From Agarophyton chilense (Eukaryota; Rhodophyta; Florideophyceae; Gracilariales; Gracilariaceae), in contig JARGXX010000106.1 of assembly GCA_030374765.1 (NCBI GenBank), positions 62,001-126,000 of the forward strand: a stretch of DNA of 64,000 bases, written 5' to 3'. A model generated the notes under the pieces. The model was not told where the DNA came from and did not search any database. It worked only from the letters and a program-made list of their open reading frames with translations. Of this stretch, positions 1-9,299 are shown piece after piece. The stretch's first letter is position 1, and each line of letters starts with the position of its first letter. The position numbers and the translations under genes were made by a program.

Positions 1-258
1 AACCACCACATGTAACTATTTTTAACCCGTCTCACCTAAACTCATATTTAAAGGCAAACCTCGTGTATGCAACCCAAACAAGATGAATCTTTCAACAAAG
101 AAAAATGGCTCTATTTTTCAGGTTTTGGCAGTGTGCGTTGCGAGGTGTGTAATTTTTGTAGCGTTGTTTTCGTCGGAGTGATCTACTTTCAGCGTGCCTG
201 TCCCGCGTGCAATGAATAGAAACCCAAAAGCTTCTGGAAAAGTATCAGGACGTTAAGC

Positions 259-663
259 ATGTCTCTTTCAGAGACAGTACTACAGTACATAAACCGATAT
301 GCAATTGTGCAGCCGAAGCTAAGTATCATTTGTCATGTACTTGGAGACGAAGAGAAACCACGTGCAGTGCTGAGAGGGCTGGTTCAAGAATTTGAGGTTA
401 CGGCTGAAGTAATCTCTGCGACTGGAAAGAACATCAAAGAGGCTATACTATTGTTGATAGCAAAGTAGGCCCACCTGGAGAGCGACTGGCCCAAATTGCA
501 CCAGGAAAGCAGCCGGGCTTTTCAGTCCGCCTGATGCGAGAGAAAACAAAGAAGACTTGTTATTTCTGTAACAAGAAGGGTCATTTGAGAAAGGTCTTTT
601 GGAAGAACACAAGGAGCACGTTCTACAAGGAACAGAGTGATTCAAGAAAGGCAAGTGCAAACT
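259..663 (+). pseudogene. Copia Gag fragment with damaged zinc knuckle
   Basis: A short frame begins at ATG 259 and stops at 466-468. The reading then shifts frame and continues to a CCHC-type knuckle at 558-602 (CYFCNKKGHLRKVFW). The spacing is Cys-x2-Cys-x4-His-x4, but the last Cys is Phe (codon 597-599), so the zinc site is broken. Copia Gag proteins have this motif near their C-terminus, where it binds the element's RNA. The upstream part resembles a Gag helical region only weakly. The frameshift and the lost cysteine mark it as decayed. Confidence 0.65.
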
Positions 664-774
664 GATCTGTACATGAAAAAGTGGGTCACATGGCCTCTGT
701 CTCCTTCATTTTATCCCATCTGCTCGGAAATCAAAGACAGTACACCTTAATCGAAACCTTTTGACATCAGCAGC

Positions 775-1133
775 TATGGTCCGAAGAGGTAACCACGGCT
801 AACTATTTGCGCAATCGAACATTCACGAAGCGGCCAAATCAGGCCGAGATGGCGCGATATGAGACTTTTACAAATAAGAAGCCGCACATCTCACATGTAA
901 GAGTGTTCGGATCCGTTCCTCATGTTCATGTGTCCAGGGCAAGACGGGTTGGCGATAGAAAATTTTCATCCCGCGCACAGAAAGCAATTCTGGTAGGCTT
1001 TGATAGGGGCAGTTGCTCCAGAGTGTACTGTCCTGCCACAGGCAAGATTATCGTAAGCAAGGATGTTGCACTCGACGGGGATGCAATTGGATGGAAGACG
1101 AGCCTTATAGTCGTAGTGGACTTTCCTCTGTAG
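775..1133 (+). pseudogene. Copia integrase C-terminal fragment
   Basis: The frame reads NYLRNRTFTKRP, then KPHISHVRVFGS, then KAILVGFDRG, then GKIIVSKDVALD. These are the hallmark C-terminal signatures of Ty1/Copia integrases (the 'NRTPT..', 'HLRVFG', 'FVGY' and 'SRDV' blocks after the DDE core). The catalytic core itself lies upstream, where no reading frame survives (about 664-775). A stop at 1131-1133 ends the frame. The next 250 bases hold only the weak acidic linker expected between integrase and RT. Confidence 0.8.
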
Positions 1134-1388
1134 TCGAAGGCATCCATTAAGGAGAACGTTGGTGGAAATCACGTGAAGCACGAGGAAATGATTCAAGAAC
1201 TGACAAACTAGAGTGCCGAGGCGGACCAAAACCTCGAGAACACTTCCGAAGATGAAGAATTTGAGGACGCGAACGAGGAGCTCACATCTGACCAAGAATT
1301 GGTGACCCCCTATCCTTCTGAGCCTTGACGATCCGTTTGCAATAAGAAGACTACATCGAGGTTTTCTCCAGATTCAGTATTTGCGCTT
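1134..1388 (+). other. Decayed integrase-RT linker of the Copia element
   Basis: Broken frames rich in Glu and Asp codons occupy the place of the unstructured linker between integrase and RT in Copia polyproteins. No domain or stable ORF is visible. Confidence 0.4.
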
Positions 1389-1837
1389 ATGGCCCAGAAT
1401 ATAGTGGATGTAGCTGACAAATCTACGCCAGCTTCATATGAAGAGGCAGTGATAAGAAGTGATGCAGCGCAGTGGCAAAAAGCCCTGAAGGAAGAAATGG
1501 ATAACAAGAGCTGCAGAGTCTTGACTTTGGTAAATCGACCGGCAAGAAGTACAGTGAAAGACAATAGTTGGATATACTTCAAGAAGACTGATTCAATTGG
1601 CATTCTGACTGGGTACAGGGCCAGGCTTGGAGCTCGTGTTTTTGGCCAAAAGGAAGGAACTGACTATTCGAAACTATTTGCCCGAGTTGCGAAGTAGAGT
1701 AAGTCCCGATGGATGCTCTTGGAAGTTGGAGCCCGTGCGCTGGAGATGGTTCAGTTCGATGTACGAACTGCGTTTCTCTATGGAGATCTGAAGGAAGAAA
1801 TCTACATGATACAACGTTAAGGCTTCGTGCAGGAAGG
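1389..1837 (+). pseudogene. Copia reverse transcriptase N-terminal fragment
   Basis: Residues such as PASYEEAVIRSDAAQWQKAL, ALKEEMD and GQKEGTDYSKLFARV match the start of Copia-type RT (RVT_2 family). After a stop at 1695-1697 the next frame gives QFDVRTAFLYGDLKEEIYM, the conserved block before the active-site region (one catalytic Asp lies in 'DVRTAFL'). An internal TAA follows 'MIQR', and the sequence ends at 'GFVQEG', where the Gypsy LTR starts. The YxDD motif and RNase H are absent. The fragment is recognisable but clearly dead. Confidence 0.85.
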
Positions 1838-2280
1838 TGGAACGCCATGACTGATGGGTCAGCGTACTGGTCTCAACCTGAGGTAGCGTTGTAGGGCGGT
1901 TCCTAAGGTTCGTATTCATGACGGCGGTACTCCGAGAGTACTTGGTGCAATGGGCTGGCATTTGCTGCGTAGTCCTACAGGTTGGAGCTAAGGAAACGAT
2001 GGCTTGAAGACAAATTGGTGGAACAAATGTACAAAGGGGGTAATTTGGTATCTCAACGTTTCCTACCTTACTCTAGGAAAGAAGCGTCACTCGAGCCAAG
2101 TAAATAACAATAGCGAGGCACTGGGAGCTCCCTGGCACTATAATGCTTATCTATTCCACTTATTAAAATATAATTATAATCTAAATGAGCCCAGCTGAAG
2201 TCCGGCAGTCTACGTGGCGTCTGTAAGATACATCTTGCCATGCCGGCTTACAGGGCTCAAGCGTTTTCGTTGCTCCTTCA
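1838..2280 (-). repeat. Short-type LTR (left, 3' LTR of interior A)
   Basis: This 443-bp block matches 22624-23067 along its length and the first ~445 bp of 11533-12536. Read on the minus strand it begins TGAAGGAGCAACG and ends GTTCCA, against GTTACA in the other copies, so it has TG...CA ends. A purine-rich tract lies directly upstream (2281-2295). An AT-rich TATA-like stretch sits at 2162-2180. Point changes and small indels relative to the other copies show it is old. Confidence 0.8.
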
Positions 2281-2295
2281 AATATCTCCCTCTTT
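2281..2295 (-). other. Polypurine tract candidate
   Basis: On the minus strand this reads AAAGAGGGAGATATT and directly abuts the LTR start TGAAGG. Position and composition fit a polypurine tract, the primer for plus-strand DNA synthesis in LTR retroelements. Confidence 0.55.
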
Positions 2296-2470
2296 ACGAT
2301 TCGGCCTTCACCGCGAAGTCCAGATGGCCTCATGACTGACCCAGGGGACGTGAGCACTTCGTTGCTGCCAGTACCATTTGGTGCGACGGAACGTTGCGTT
2401 GCCAGGACCTGTAGGGGTATGACGCAGCGTGAGCTGACCTTCGGGGCCGGCTTGGCGATTATTTTGCCTA

Positions 2471-4870
2471 ATGACTGAAACTCAAGCGCGCCATGAGCGC
2501 TGGCGAGAGGTGCATCGCCGGCGTTTCCCTCGTGCCGCGTTGGCGAGATGGTCCCATGGATTAGTGTCCTCTGACGGTTATTCGGGCCTTCCTGAGTCTC
2601 CGTTTTCCATTGGCGACCCTTCGCACTTCTTCCACCGTAGTTTATGTTTGTCAGTCCACTCGGGTCAATTCTTTCATCTCGTCTTCGCATCGCGGTACTT
2701 TTCCATTGGTCGCACGCGATGCCGAACTCGCCATATAAGGCCGTCGGATACGCTATTCTACATCTGGAATTTGTCACTTCCGTCAGTTTTCCTATCCATT
2801 TTCCGGCGGACCAACCTGTGGGCAGTGACACCATGGCTCCGAGCAACCAAGCAGGGAGCTCCTTGGGATATAAAGTGGTCTATGACCGCCCCAGGGACTG
2901 CTATGGATATAGCATCAGACGAAACCCGCAGGCAGTGCGTCATGCCATCCTTCCGTCCTCTGTGGTCGAATACCAGAGATTCTACCGTATGTATCCCGAC
3001 GCCCGAAGGTTTGCTAAGATAGCCGATTTCCGGAGGGGCAGTAATGACGCGCTCAGCGTCTCTTGGTATAACCGATGGTTGCATTGTCCTGTGGATCTGC
3101 TTTCGGCTCCGTACTGTCGCACCCTAAACCAAGCGGACACGCCGCACGGGCGGTGTGAGGAGGAATCCAAGTACCAGGTCAGGGTGATCAAACACCTCTC
3201 GGACTTATACGTGAGCTTCGTCTCCCCTCATGTGAGATTTTCTCCAGCGGGTAAAAACTTCTTGGCACTCATGTGCTTCCGACCGTCGCATGACCGCCTT
3301 CTTTGCATGTCCAACAGGGTCTTTTGGAACGAGATGCACGAGCCCGATGGTAGTTAACGTCAATCCCTGGAGTTCTTCTTCTGCTAGCAGAAGATAGAGT
3401 TCCATGATATGAACGCCGACAAGCGTCCTTCGTTAAATCTTTATCTGCTTCGGGTAGATGAGACCCAGTGGGACATGTACTGGCGTGTCTCGCCTCTCCT
3501 TTTGTTCCCCACGCCGTCCATGCAGGCGTATCATTCGTCCCAACTCATGGGTGAAAACAATGAACAAAGGTCTTGGTTTTCCTGGCAGGTACTCTTCGTT
3601 GAGATCGGCGTGATGTCCCTTATAGCCTTCGTGGATACCACGAAGTATGGAGTCCGTGGTAATGTTCGTTCGGATGATTGGAGGGTATGGTACGACGATA
3701 ACATACCCGATCGTCTAGGCCGTCTAATCCCGCTCCTAGACATCACGATCCGCTTCCTAAGGAACCTGGGCATCCAGAATATCGTCTGTGGGACCCAGTT
3801 CGACGTCGAGGAGCCCGAGGCCGTTTTGGAACATTTCCTACAAGTCGAGTGGAGAAAGACTCCCGAGTTCCTTTGGTATGACCACGAGTCTGACTCGTTC
3901 ACTCCAATTCCGCTGCATCCGCAGGGTCGGGACGACACTCGTGCCTAGTACGCTAAGCCTTTGACGAATCAAGAATCGGACATTCCGAGGCGTCATGTGC
4001 CTGACTATTACTTTATGGCCATTGGTTTCAATACTCTGTGGTTCGAGCCTGATGTGAAAGCCACGCCGTTAGTTCCAGTTCGTGTGTCCGATGGAAAACC
4101 CTTTGGGAAACATCCCTTCGTTCTGCCCGGAGAGGGCATCGATTCTCCGGTCGAGTCCCGTGTTGTCTTACCCACCGCTTCCTCTCCTCCATCCCTTCCG
4201 GGCGCTACTCCTCAAAATGAACTCTCATACGAGCCGCTCGTCGTTCAAGGGAACACCCCCCCTGGCAAGGTTACTTTCTAAGCGGAAAGTCCTGTAGGTG
4301 ATGTGCTGGCTCAGACGTCCATTGCGGATGTCGACATCGCTCCGTCCTCCCCGTTGCCGCATTTTCCTGCTTCAGTCACGGCTTCAGCGGCGGATCTCCG
4401 TCATATCTGCCGTGCCGTCGGTACTAATGTCTCGATGGACATTGCGACGGTCTTGAGAAAAGCTTGCTCCTGGGTGCGTCGCTCGGCGCGGTACCCCGCG
4501 GTTGTCCAACAGGGGCAGGATCTGAAGTCCCCTACGGTCAACATCCTGCAGCAGAATGCACAAGTGATGTCCCAGAGGGTTACTGCCGACTTCGATGCCC
4601 GAATGGTCTAAATTTGAGCGACCGGAAGGCTTTGGAGGGCGACATTAGTTCCTCATGTGAAACTCAGCCGAAGAAGCGTACTCGGCTCGCTGGAGCCCGT
4701 CGTATTGGTACAGTAGGATCCTCGGGTGACCCTGGTCTTGGTTACGCTTTTGCAAGTTCTAATGCGGACGCCTGAGTTACTCCTGCGCCGCCCCAGTGAG
4801 TCCTGTTGCTGTTTGGAGCGCTTTTGCGAACCTTGAGGTCATGGCGAGGGCTGATGGGCCTCCATTAACT
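2471..4870 (+). pseudogene. ORFX copy A: antisense, pol-convergent reading frame of unknown function
   Basis: One plus-strand frame runs from 2644 to 4611 (about 655 codons) with only isolated stops (3355, 3388, 3946, 4279, 4609). It then continues in another frame to about 4770. An earlier piece, 2471-3022, lies in a second frame. The C-terminal ~400 codons are clearly homologous to copy B (14718-16025): shared blocks include PLLDI.IRFLRNL, GTQFDVEE, FTPIPLHPQGRD and HVPDYY. The end carries a basic cluster (QPKKRTR) that could be a nuclear localisation signal. No known domain is recognised. It faces the end of pol and is followed by AATAAA. Homology in both copies and the poly(A) signal argue for a real gene of the element, now decayed. 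Confidence 0.6.
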
Positions 4871-4875
4871 TTTCA

Positions 4876-4881
4876 AATAAA
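4876..4881 (+). promoter_or_regulatory. Polyadenylation signal of ORFX copy A
   Basis: The sequence CAAATAAAGTA directly follows the ORFX reading region. The same CAAATAAAGTA occurs at the equivalent place in copy B (16005-16015), on the ORFX strand. Its conservation suggests that ORFX is, or was, a separately terminated transcript. Confidence 0.5.
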
Positions 4882-4975
4882 GTAACGCTAGTCCTTTTCC
4901 AAAGTTGCTTCCTGTATTCGTCAAACGTGCGTGTCCCGGGACAGCATCTAACCTTGAGAGTGTCTCAGGTCTTCC

Positions 4976-5511
4976 TCAGTTGTCTCCTGAAGACTGATTT
5001 CGTTCTCTAATGCGGGAGCTACGACGAACTGTCGTGTCAGGAGCCGGTTTGGGAGGCGTTTTGGTATTATCATGGCCAATGGTTGCCCCCTCCTAAAGGC
5101 TGCGCTATATGCTGCCGATTTTGCGTCAAAGCGGGCGATAAAATCAGCCGGAATGGTTTAAGGCTCTTTCCAAGTGTCTTCCTCAGGGACGTAGCCGAGC
5201 CAACGGACGTGATAGGCCATAGTTCCATCTTCTCCCCGACCGGCGGATATGATGCGCTCAAGCACTTCTTCCGGTTGTTTTTCCTTCTCCAGAAGGAGAG
5301 TGTGGTCCAGAGGGGCGAATCCATCCGAGTCGGTTGGAAAAGATGGCTCATCGTCACTGGTATTGACCTTCGGGGTCATGGGGTTAGTCGTGTCGGCGGG
5401 AACTTTTGAAAGGTCTGTTGGGACATGAGCGTCGACCTGAGGTCGTAGTGATTTCGTTGGGCTAGGGGACTGGGTATTTGGTGATTCGGGATAGATCTGG
5501 GCTGTTGTCAC
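4976..5511 (-). pseudogene. Chromodomain and C-terminal tail of pol, copy A
   Basis: From 5511 the minus strand encodes a Pro/Ser/Thr-rich linker and then a chromodomain at about 5161-5275 with EEVLERI, YHVRWLGY and EEDTWKEP. The YxVxWxGY....TWEP pattern is diagnostic. Chromodomains of chromovirus integrases direct insertion to particular chromatin. The tail continues past in-frame stops to a basic SSRIRERNQSSGDN end and a TGA at 4976-4978. The homologous TGA of copy B is at 16104-16106, so the original pol stop seems to be shared. Its frame differs from that of RT/integrase, so at least one frameshift lies between. Confidence 0.85.
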
Positions 5512-6720
5512 CCGGTCAGTAGATACGGTGTCCTGTAGGGCGTCTATTTGTAACGTAATGGTGTGTTGATTGGCCTTAAGGACTTTGTATGGTCCTGTCG
5601 AGCAGGGTAAGAGCTTTTGGCTAGTGTCCTCGTGTTCCTCAGTTTCCTTCGATCGCTGGTTTAGGTAAACTAATTCCCTTTCCCGAACGTAGGTGTGTTC
5701 TAAACGGCTTTGTCGAAATTGACCTTGTAGCGCCGTTGGGCTTTGGTCATTACAGCTCTAGCCGATTCGATAATTTAGTTGATGCGTCGTTGCGAGTAGC
5801 GCTTCGCCTGGGTATTATTCATTCCTTCGGTTTTGTCCTGTGGTATAATAGACTCCTGAAGATCAACAACTATCGGCGGCGGTGATCTCGTCAGCGTTAA
5901 ATCGAAAGGTGTCGTTCCCGTGGAAGCGTGTACCTGCCTGGTTTAGGGATAAACCAGTGGCTCAACGTAGTCATCTCAGTCCAATTGGTGCTCCAATACG
6001 GTTTTTGCCAAACGGTTCAGAAGGGTGCGGTTGATGCGTTTGGCTTGGGCATTGGTTTGCGGGTGGTACCCCGTGAGGTCGCATGCTTGATACCTATGGT
6101 CACACAAACGATTGAGAAGAATTTGGCTAAAAACTGGCTGCCGTTAGCCGAAACGAGGTAGATTGGCATGCCAAATGCATATACCCAGTTGGATAAGAAG
6201 GCCGTGGCGAAATCCGTGGCTTCTGTTTTCCCTAAGGGTAAGGCTCGGGTGAGCTTGGTAAGCCTATCGCTTAATACCAAAACAAACTGTTTTTCAAGGT
6301 ACGACTAAGGGAAAGCTCCAAGTATATCCATTGCGACAAAATCCATCGGGCCTGCGGCGGGGAAGAGTTTCAATTTGGCCTGATGGTTGGCGCAAGACCC
6401 TCGGAATTCTGCGCAAGAATTACAGTTCCGTGCGGTTTGCCATAGGTCCTGCGCCATTAGTGTCAAGTAGGAGAACTTCCTTAGGGTCTGGTAAATTCGT
6501 AAGCCTCCAGGGTGACCAACCAGGCGAGGGAAATGAGCGAAGTATAGGCATCGCGCCCTTAGTGACATTGGTACTAACTGTTGGAATGCACCATCTAGTG
6601 GTGAGCGGCGACACAATTGTCCAAATCGCTCGTAATCAAATAAACCTTCAGTGGTTACTACCAATTGGGCTGTTTCCTTGCAGCACTCCTCTTCGACCTA
6701 CGCCTGTAGGAGTTCTTCAA
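5512..6720 (-). pseudogene. Integrase, copy A (inactive)
   Basis: The minus strand shows the HHCC zinc module (H44 and H51, C81 and C84 of the frame beginning at 6664), then the first catalytic Asp in VAMDILG (6326-6328). The second catalytic position reads LVSANGSQF, Ala instead of Asp (6146-6148). Past a frameshift near 6085 comes GYHPQTNAQAKRINRTLL, with Lys where the catalytic Glu of the DDE triad belongs. The GPY/F module TGPYKVLKANQHTITL follows near 5590. Several stops interrupt the frame. Integrase inserts the element's DNA into the genome, and this copy has lost two of three catalytic residues. Confidence 0.85.
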
Positions 6721-6865
6721 TAGTTACGGGGCGGATCTCTTTCTCGTCTGGGGCTATCGCGTTAACCTGAGGTGGTGTCGAATTTGGCGGTACTGTCTGT
6801 CAGTCCAATAGGTAGACTTCATTCTCCGTTACCTCAGGATCACTCACTTTGACCTTACCCATAAG

Positions 6866-7350
6866 TTAATCCGTTTCCGTATAACTATGAGGTCCATCAT
6901 CTGTGAAGGGGGTAGGCATGAGGTCGTCGAATAGCTTGTCATCAGTTCCCTCGGTTATGATTCGCGAGAAGGCATCTGCTGCATGGTCCTTGATGCCTGG
7001 CCTATATGTTATATCGTAGTCATACTCTGACAGCCTAAGGCGCCAACAAGCGAGGCGACTTGACACATCAGTCATATAGAGTAACCAGCAGAGTGAATCG
7101 TGTTCTGTCCTACTGGTAATCCTAGTTCCCTCGAGTTATGGACGGAGTGTCAGTACGGGCCATACGATGGCTAGATTTTCCTTTTCGGTGGTACTGTAGT
7201 TTCGCTCCGCGCTGGTGAGTGTTCTGCTCTATTATCCAATAGGTCGATAGTCCTTCGGTGACTCCTGTTCCTGTAGCAGTGCACATCCCACTTGTACATC
7301 ATAGGCGTCTGTGTCCACGACCAAAGGCCTATTGGGTTTTGGCAAAGCCT
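6866..7350 (-). pseudogene. RNase H domain and linker, copy A
   Basis: Directly after RT on the minus strand come PLVVDTDAYD (first catalytic Asp), TEKENLAIVW (catalytic Glu) and SRTEHDSLCWLL, where Gypsy RNase H usually has TDH; here Glu replaces Asp. Then follow RLSEYDYDITYRPGIKDH and ADAFSRI, the typical Gypsy RNase H end. It degrades RNA in RNA-DNA hybrids during reverse transcription. The frame is the same as RT and integrase but with several stops. Confidence 0.85.
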
Positions 7351-7379
7351 GTATAGGTGGGTTCAGCAATTTGTCTTTT

Positions 7380-8330
7380 AGGGTCTGAAATACCTCGTAA
7401 TGGTCGTCGGTAAGGGCCTATAACTCCGAAGTTGTTCCCTTCTTCAGAATTGCGTTGAGGGGGGCTGAAGTTTTAGCAAATCTTTGGACGAAACGGCGGT
7501 AAACATTTTACAAGCCCACGAAAGACAGTAGTTCCGTGTGAGTCTTAGAAGGGTTAGCCTGGCGAATCGCATTTTTGGTCCGTATGGCTACCTTTAGCTT
7601 TCCCGGGAGGACGACATGACCGAGGTAGGGCACCGAGGCTTGGAAGAGGGCGCATTTGCGGAGTTTCAGAGTTGCTGTAGCGTCTTGTAGGATTGTTAGC
7701 ACCCTCTTCATGTGGCGAAGGTGTTTCATTACGGTCCGTGAGAAGATTGGTAGGTCATCCAAATAGTCCAAGGCGAACATCCATTTGACTCTGGACAATA
7801 TGATGTACATCACCCGTTTTAAGGGTGCTGATGCATTCTTTAAACCAAAGGGCATACGAGTAAACCTAAACAGACCTCCATGGGTGGTGAAGGTTGTCAG
7901 CGCTCTCGCATCTTCGCCCAAAGAGATTTGCCAATATCCGGAGTTAGCTTCCAGTGTGGTAAATACGGCTGCTTCACCTAATCAATCTACACAGTCGTCC
8001 ATGCGGGGTATTGGGTATGAGTCCCTCTTGGTTACTGCGTTAAGCTTACTCTACTCGACACAGAGCCTGACGGAGCCGTCTTTCTTCCCCACGAGGACAA
8101 GGGAATATGCCCATTGAGGTTGGTCAGAAGGCGCCGGCTGTACGACGTGATCTTTGCGCATTTTTTCCATCTGGCCGGCGACAATTTCCCTACGCTTCAG
8201 GCCTGTACGGTATGGGTGCTGGAACTGTGGTCCAGGATCATCCTGAAGATCAATGAGGTGTGTAGTGGCTTTGATTGTTCCCAATCTAACAGACCACATG
8301 GCCTGGTATTCTTCGAAGAGATCAAGTACC
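7380..8330 (-). pseudogene. Reverse transcriptase, copy A (catalytic YLDD kept, frame broken)
   Basis: Blocks in order on the minus strand: HPYRTGLKRRE, QPQWAYSLVLVGKKDGSVRL, the next block after a stop at 8051-8053, then TRMPFGLKNA and LDYLDDLPIFS, with the YLDD active site at 7754-7765. QASVPYLGHVV and RRFVQRFAK follow. Ty3/Gypsy RT copies the element's RNA into DNA. Unlike copy B, the catalytic Asp pair is intact, but in-frame stops at 8051 and 7508 and others inactivate the protein. RT, RNase H and integrase share one reading frame from 8689 to 6017. Confidence 0.9.
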
Positions 8331-9290
8331 TGGGGCCCATACGATTTGAATTCTGCGCCGATAGCTACTGTCCCTTCCCAAGAGTCGACTTTTTCGTCGG
8401 GAGTTGACGTTGCGGGGCTTTCCATTTGGCCCTCCATGATGGCCACGAGCGCAGGTAGAGTGGTGCTAATCACTGTACCTTTAAGCAACCGTATGGTTTT
8501 ATCTCTGAAGTTGCTGATTCTGCCCAAGAAGGGCCATTTGGAGGTGTTGTTCATTACTCCATTGGACAATAAGATAAAACTCTTCAGAACCGTTTTAGGG
8601 TGGTTCTGAATCATTACTAGACCTGAAAACTGGGAATGGACCGATACAATGATTTGGGTCATCGGGGGTATCGTTACGACCTTCAACAAGCGATCCTTAT
8701 TGGAATTCGTGTTTTTGGAGACAACCGCTCGTTTGCGGTTCGCTTCTGGCCTTGGGGCGGAACCAGTTATAGAGATGGAATGTGGGCGTTAGAACGCAAC
8801 TTTCCTAAGGCGTGGATAAATGGCCTTTATGTATCGATCGATAAAAGAGGTTCCCAGGATTGCCTCAGTGCTAAGTTAGGACATACAATGAACCACGTGC
8901 GGACTTTGAATTGTTCTAGCTGGAGGTTAAGAGGTACTATCCCATTAATGTCCATTGGTCTACGTGATGCATCAATAATCCTGGGGGTCTTCCTGGCCTG
9001 AACGAAATCTTGCCACCAGAGTGGGAGCAGCTTAGAATGGACCAAGTTGGGACCAGCGCCTGTGTCCAATGCAGCTGTGGTCACTCGAGATTTGTTGGAA
9101 CGAAGTCCTACGGTTACTCGAACATAATAGTTCTCTTTCCTGGGGATACGGACGGGGTCGTTACTGTGCTCCAATTTTGGTTCATCCTGAGTGGTCTGTA
9201 GTGGGTGGTTTGCATTGGGAGGTGTGGAGCTTTTTGGCTCATGACCTTCCAATGGGTTGAGGCAGGGGCTTAAAGAGGGACGATTTGCCG
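8331..9290 (-). pseudogene. Retroviral-type aspartic protease and PR-RT linker, copy A
   Basis: The frame from 9252 contains TAALDTGAGPNLVH. The DTGA active-site loop (Asp codon 9064-9066) is followed by the hydrophobic sheets expected of a retropepsin, so the catalytic residue survives. The protease cuts Gag-Pol. The frame differs from the RT frame beginning near 8689, so a shift separates them: either a programmed-type junction or decay. Downstream sequence links to RT without a recognised domain. Confidence 0.75.
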
Positions 9291-9299
9291 AGAGTCGTC

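Larger units (their letters stand above)
1..1837 (+). mobile_element. Decayed Ty1/Copia retrotransposon remnant
   Basis: Three separate stretches in the order expected for a Copia polyprotein lie on the plus strand: a Gag-like piece with a zinc knuckle, the C-terminal end of an integrase, and the N-terminal half of a Copia-type reverse transcriptase. Protease, most of integrase and the rest of RT are missing or unrecognisable, and no Copia LTR is seen. The element stops abruptly at 1837, where a Gypsy LTR begins, and Copia RT sequence does not resume after the Gypsy array at 23068. The remnant therefore seems to have been truncated as well as interrupted. Stops and frame changes show it is not functional. 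Confidence 0.8.

Noticed and set aside
2181-2846. 221-codon open frame on the minus strand
   Set aside because: It overlaps the LTR and the opposite-strand ORFX; its composition is unstructured and copy B has no equivalent. Treated as a shadow.
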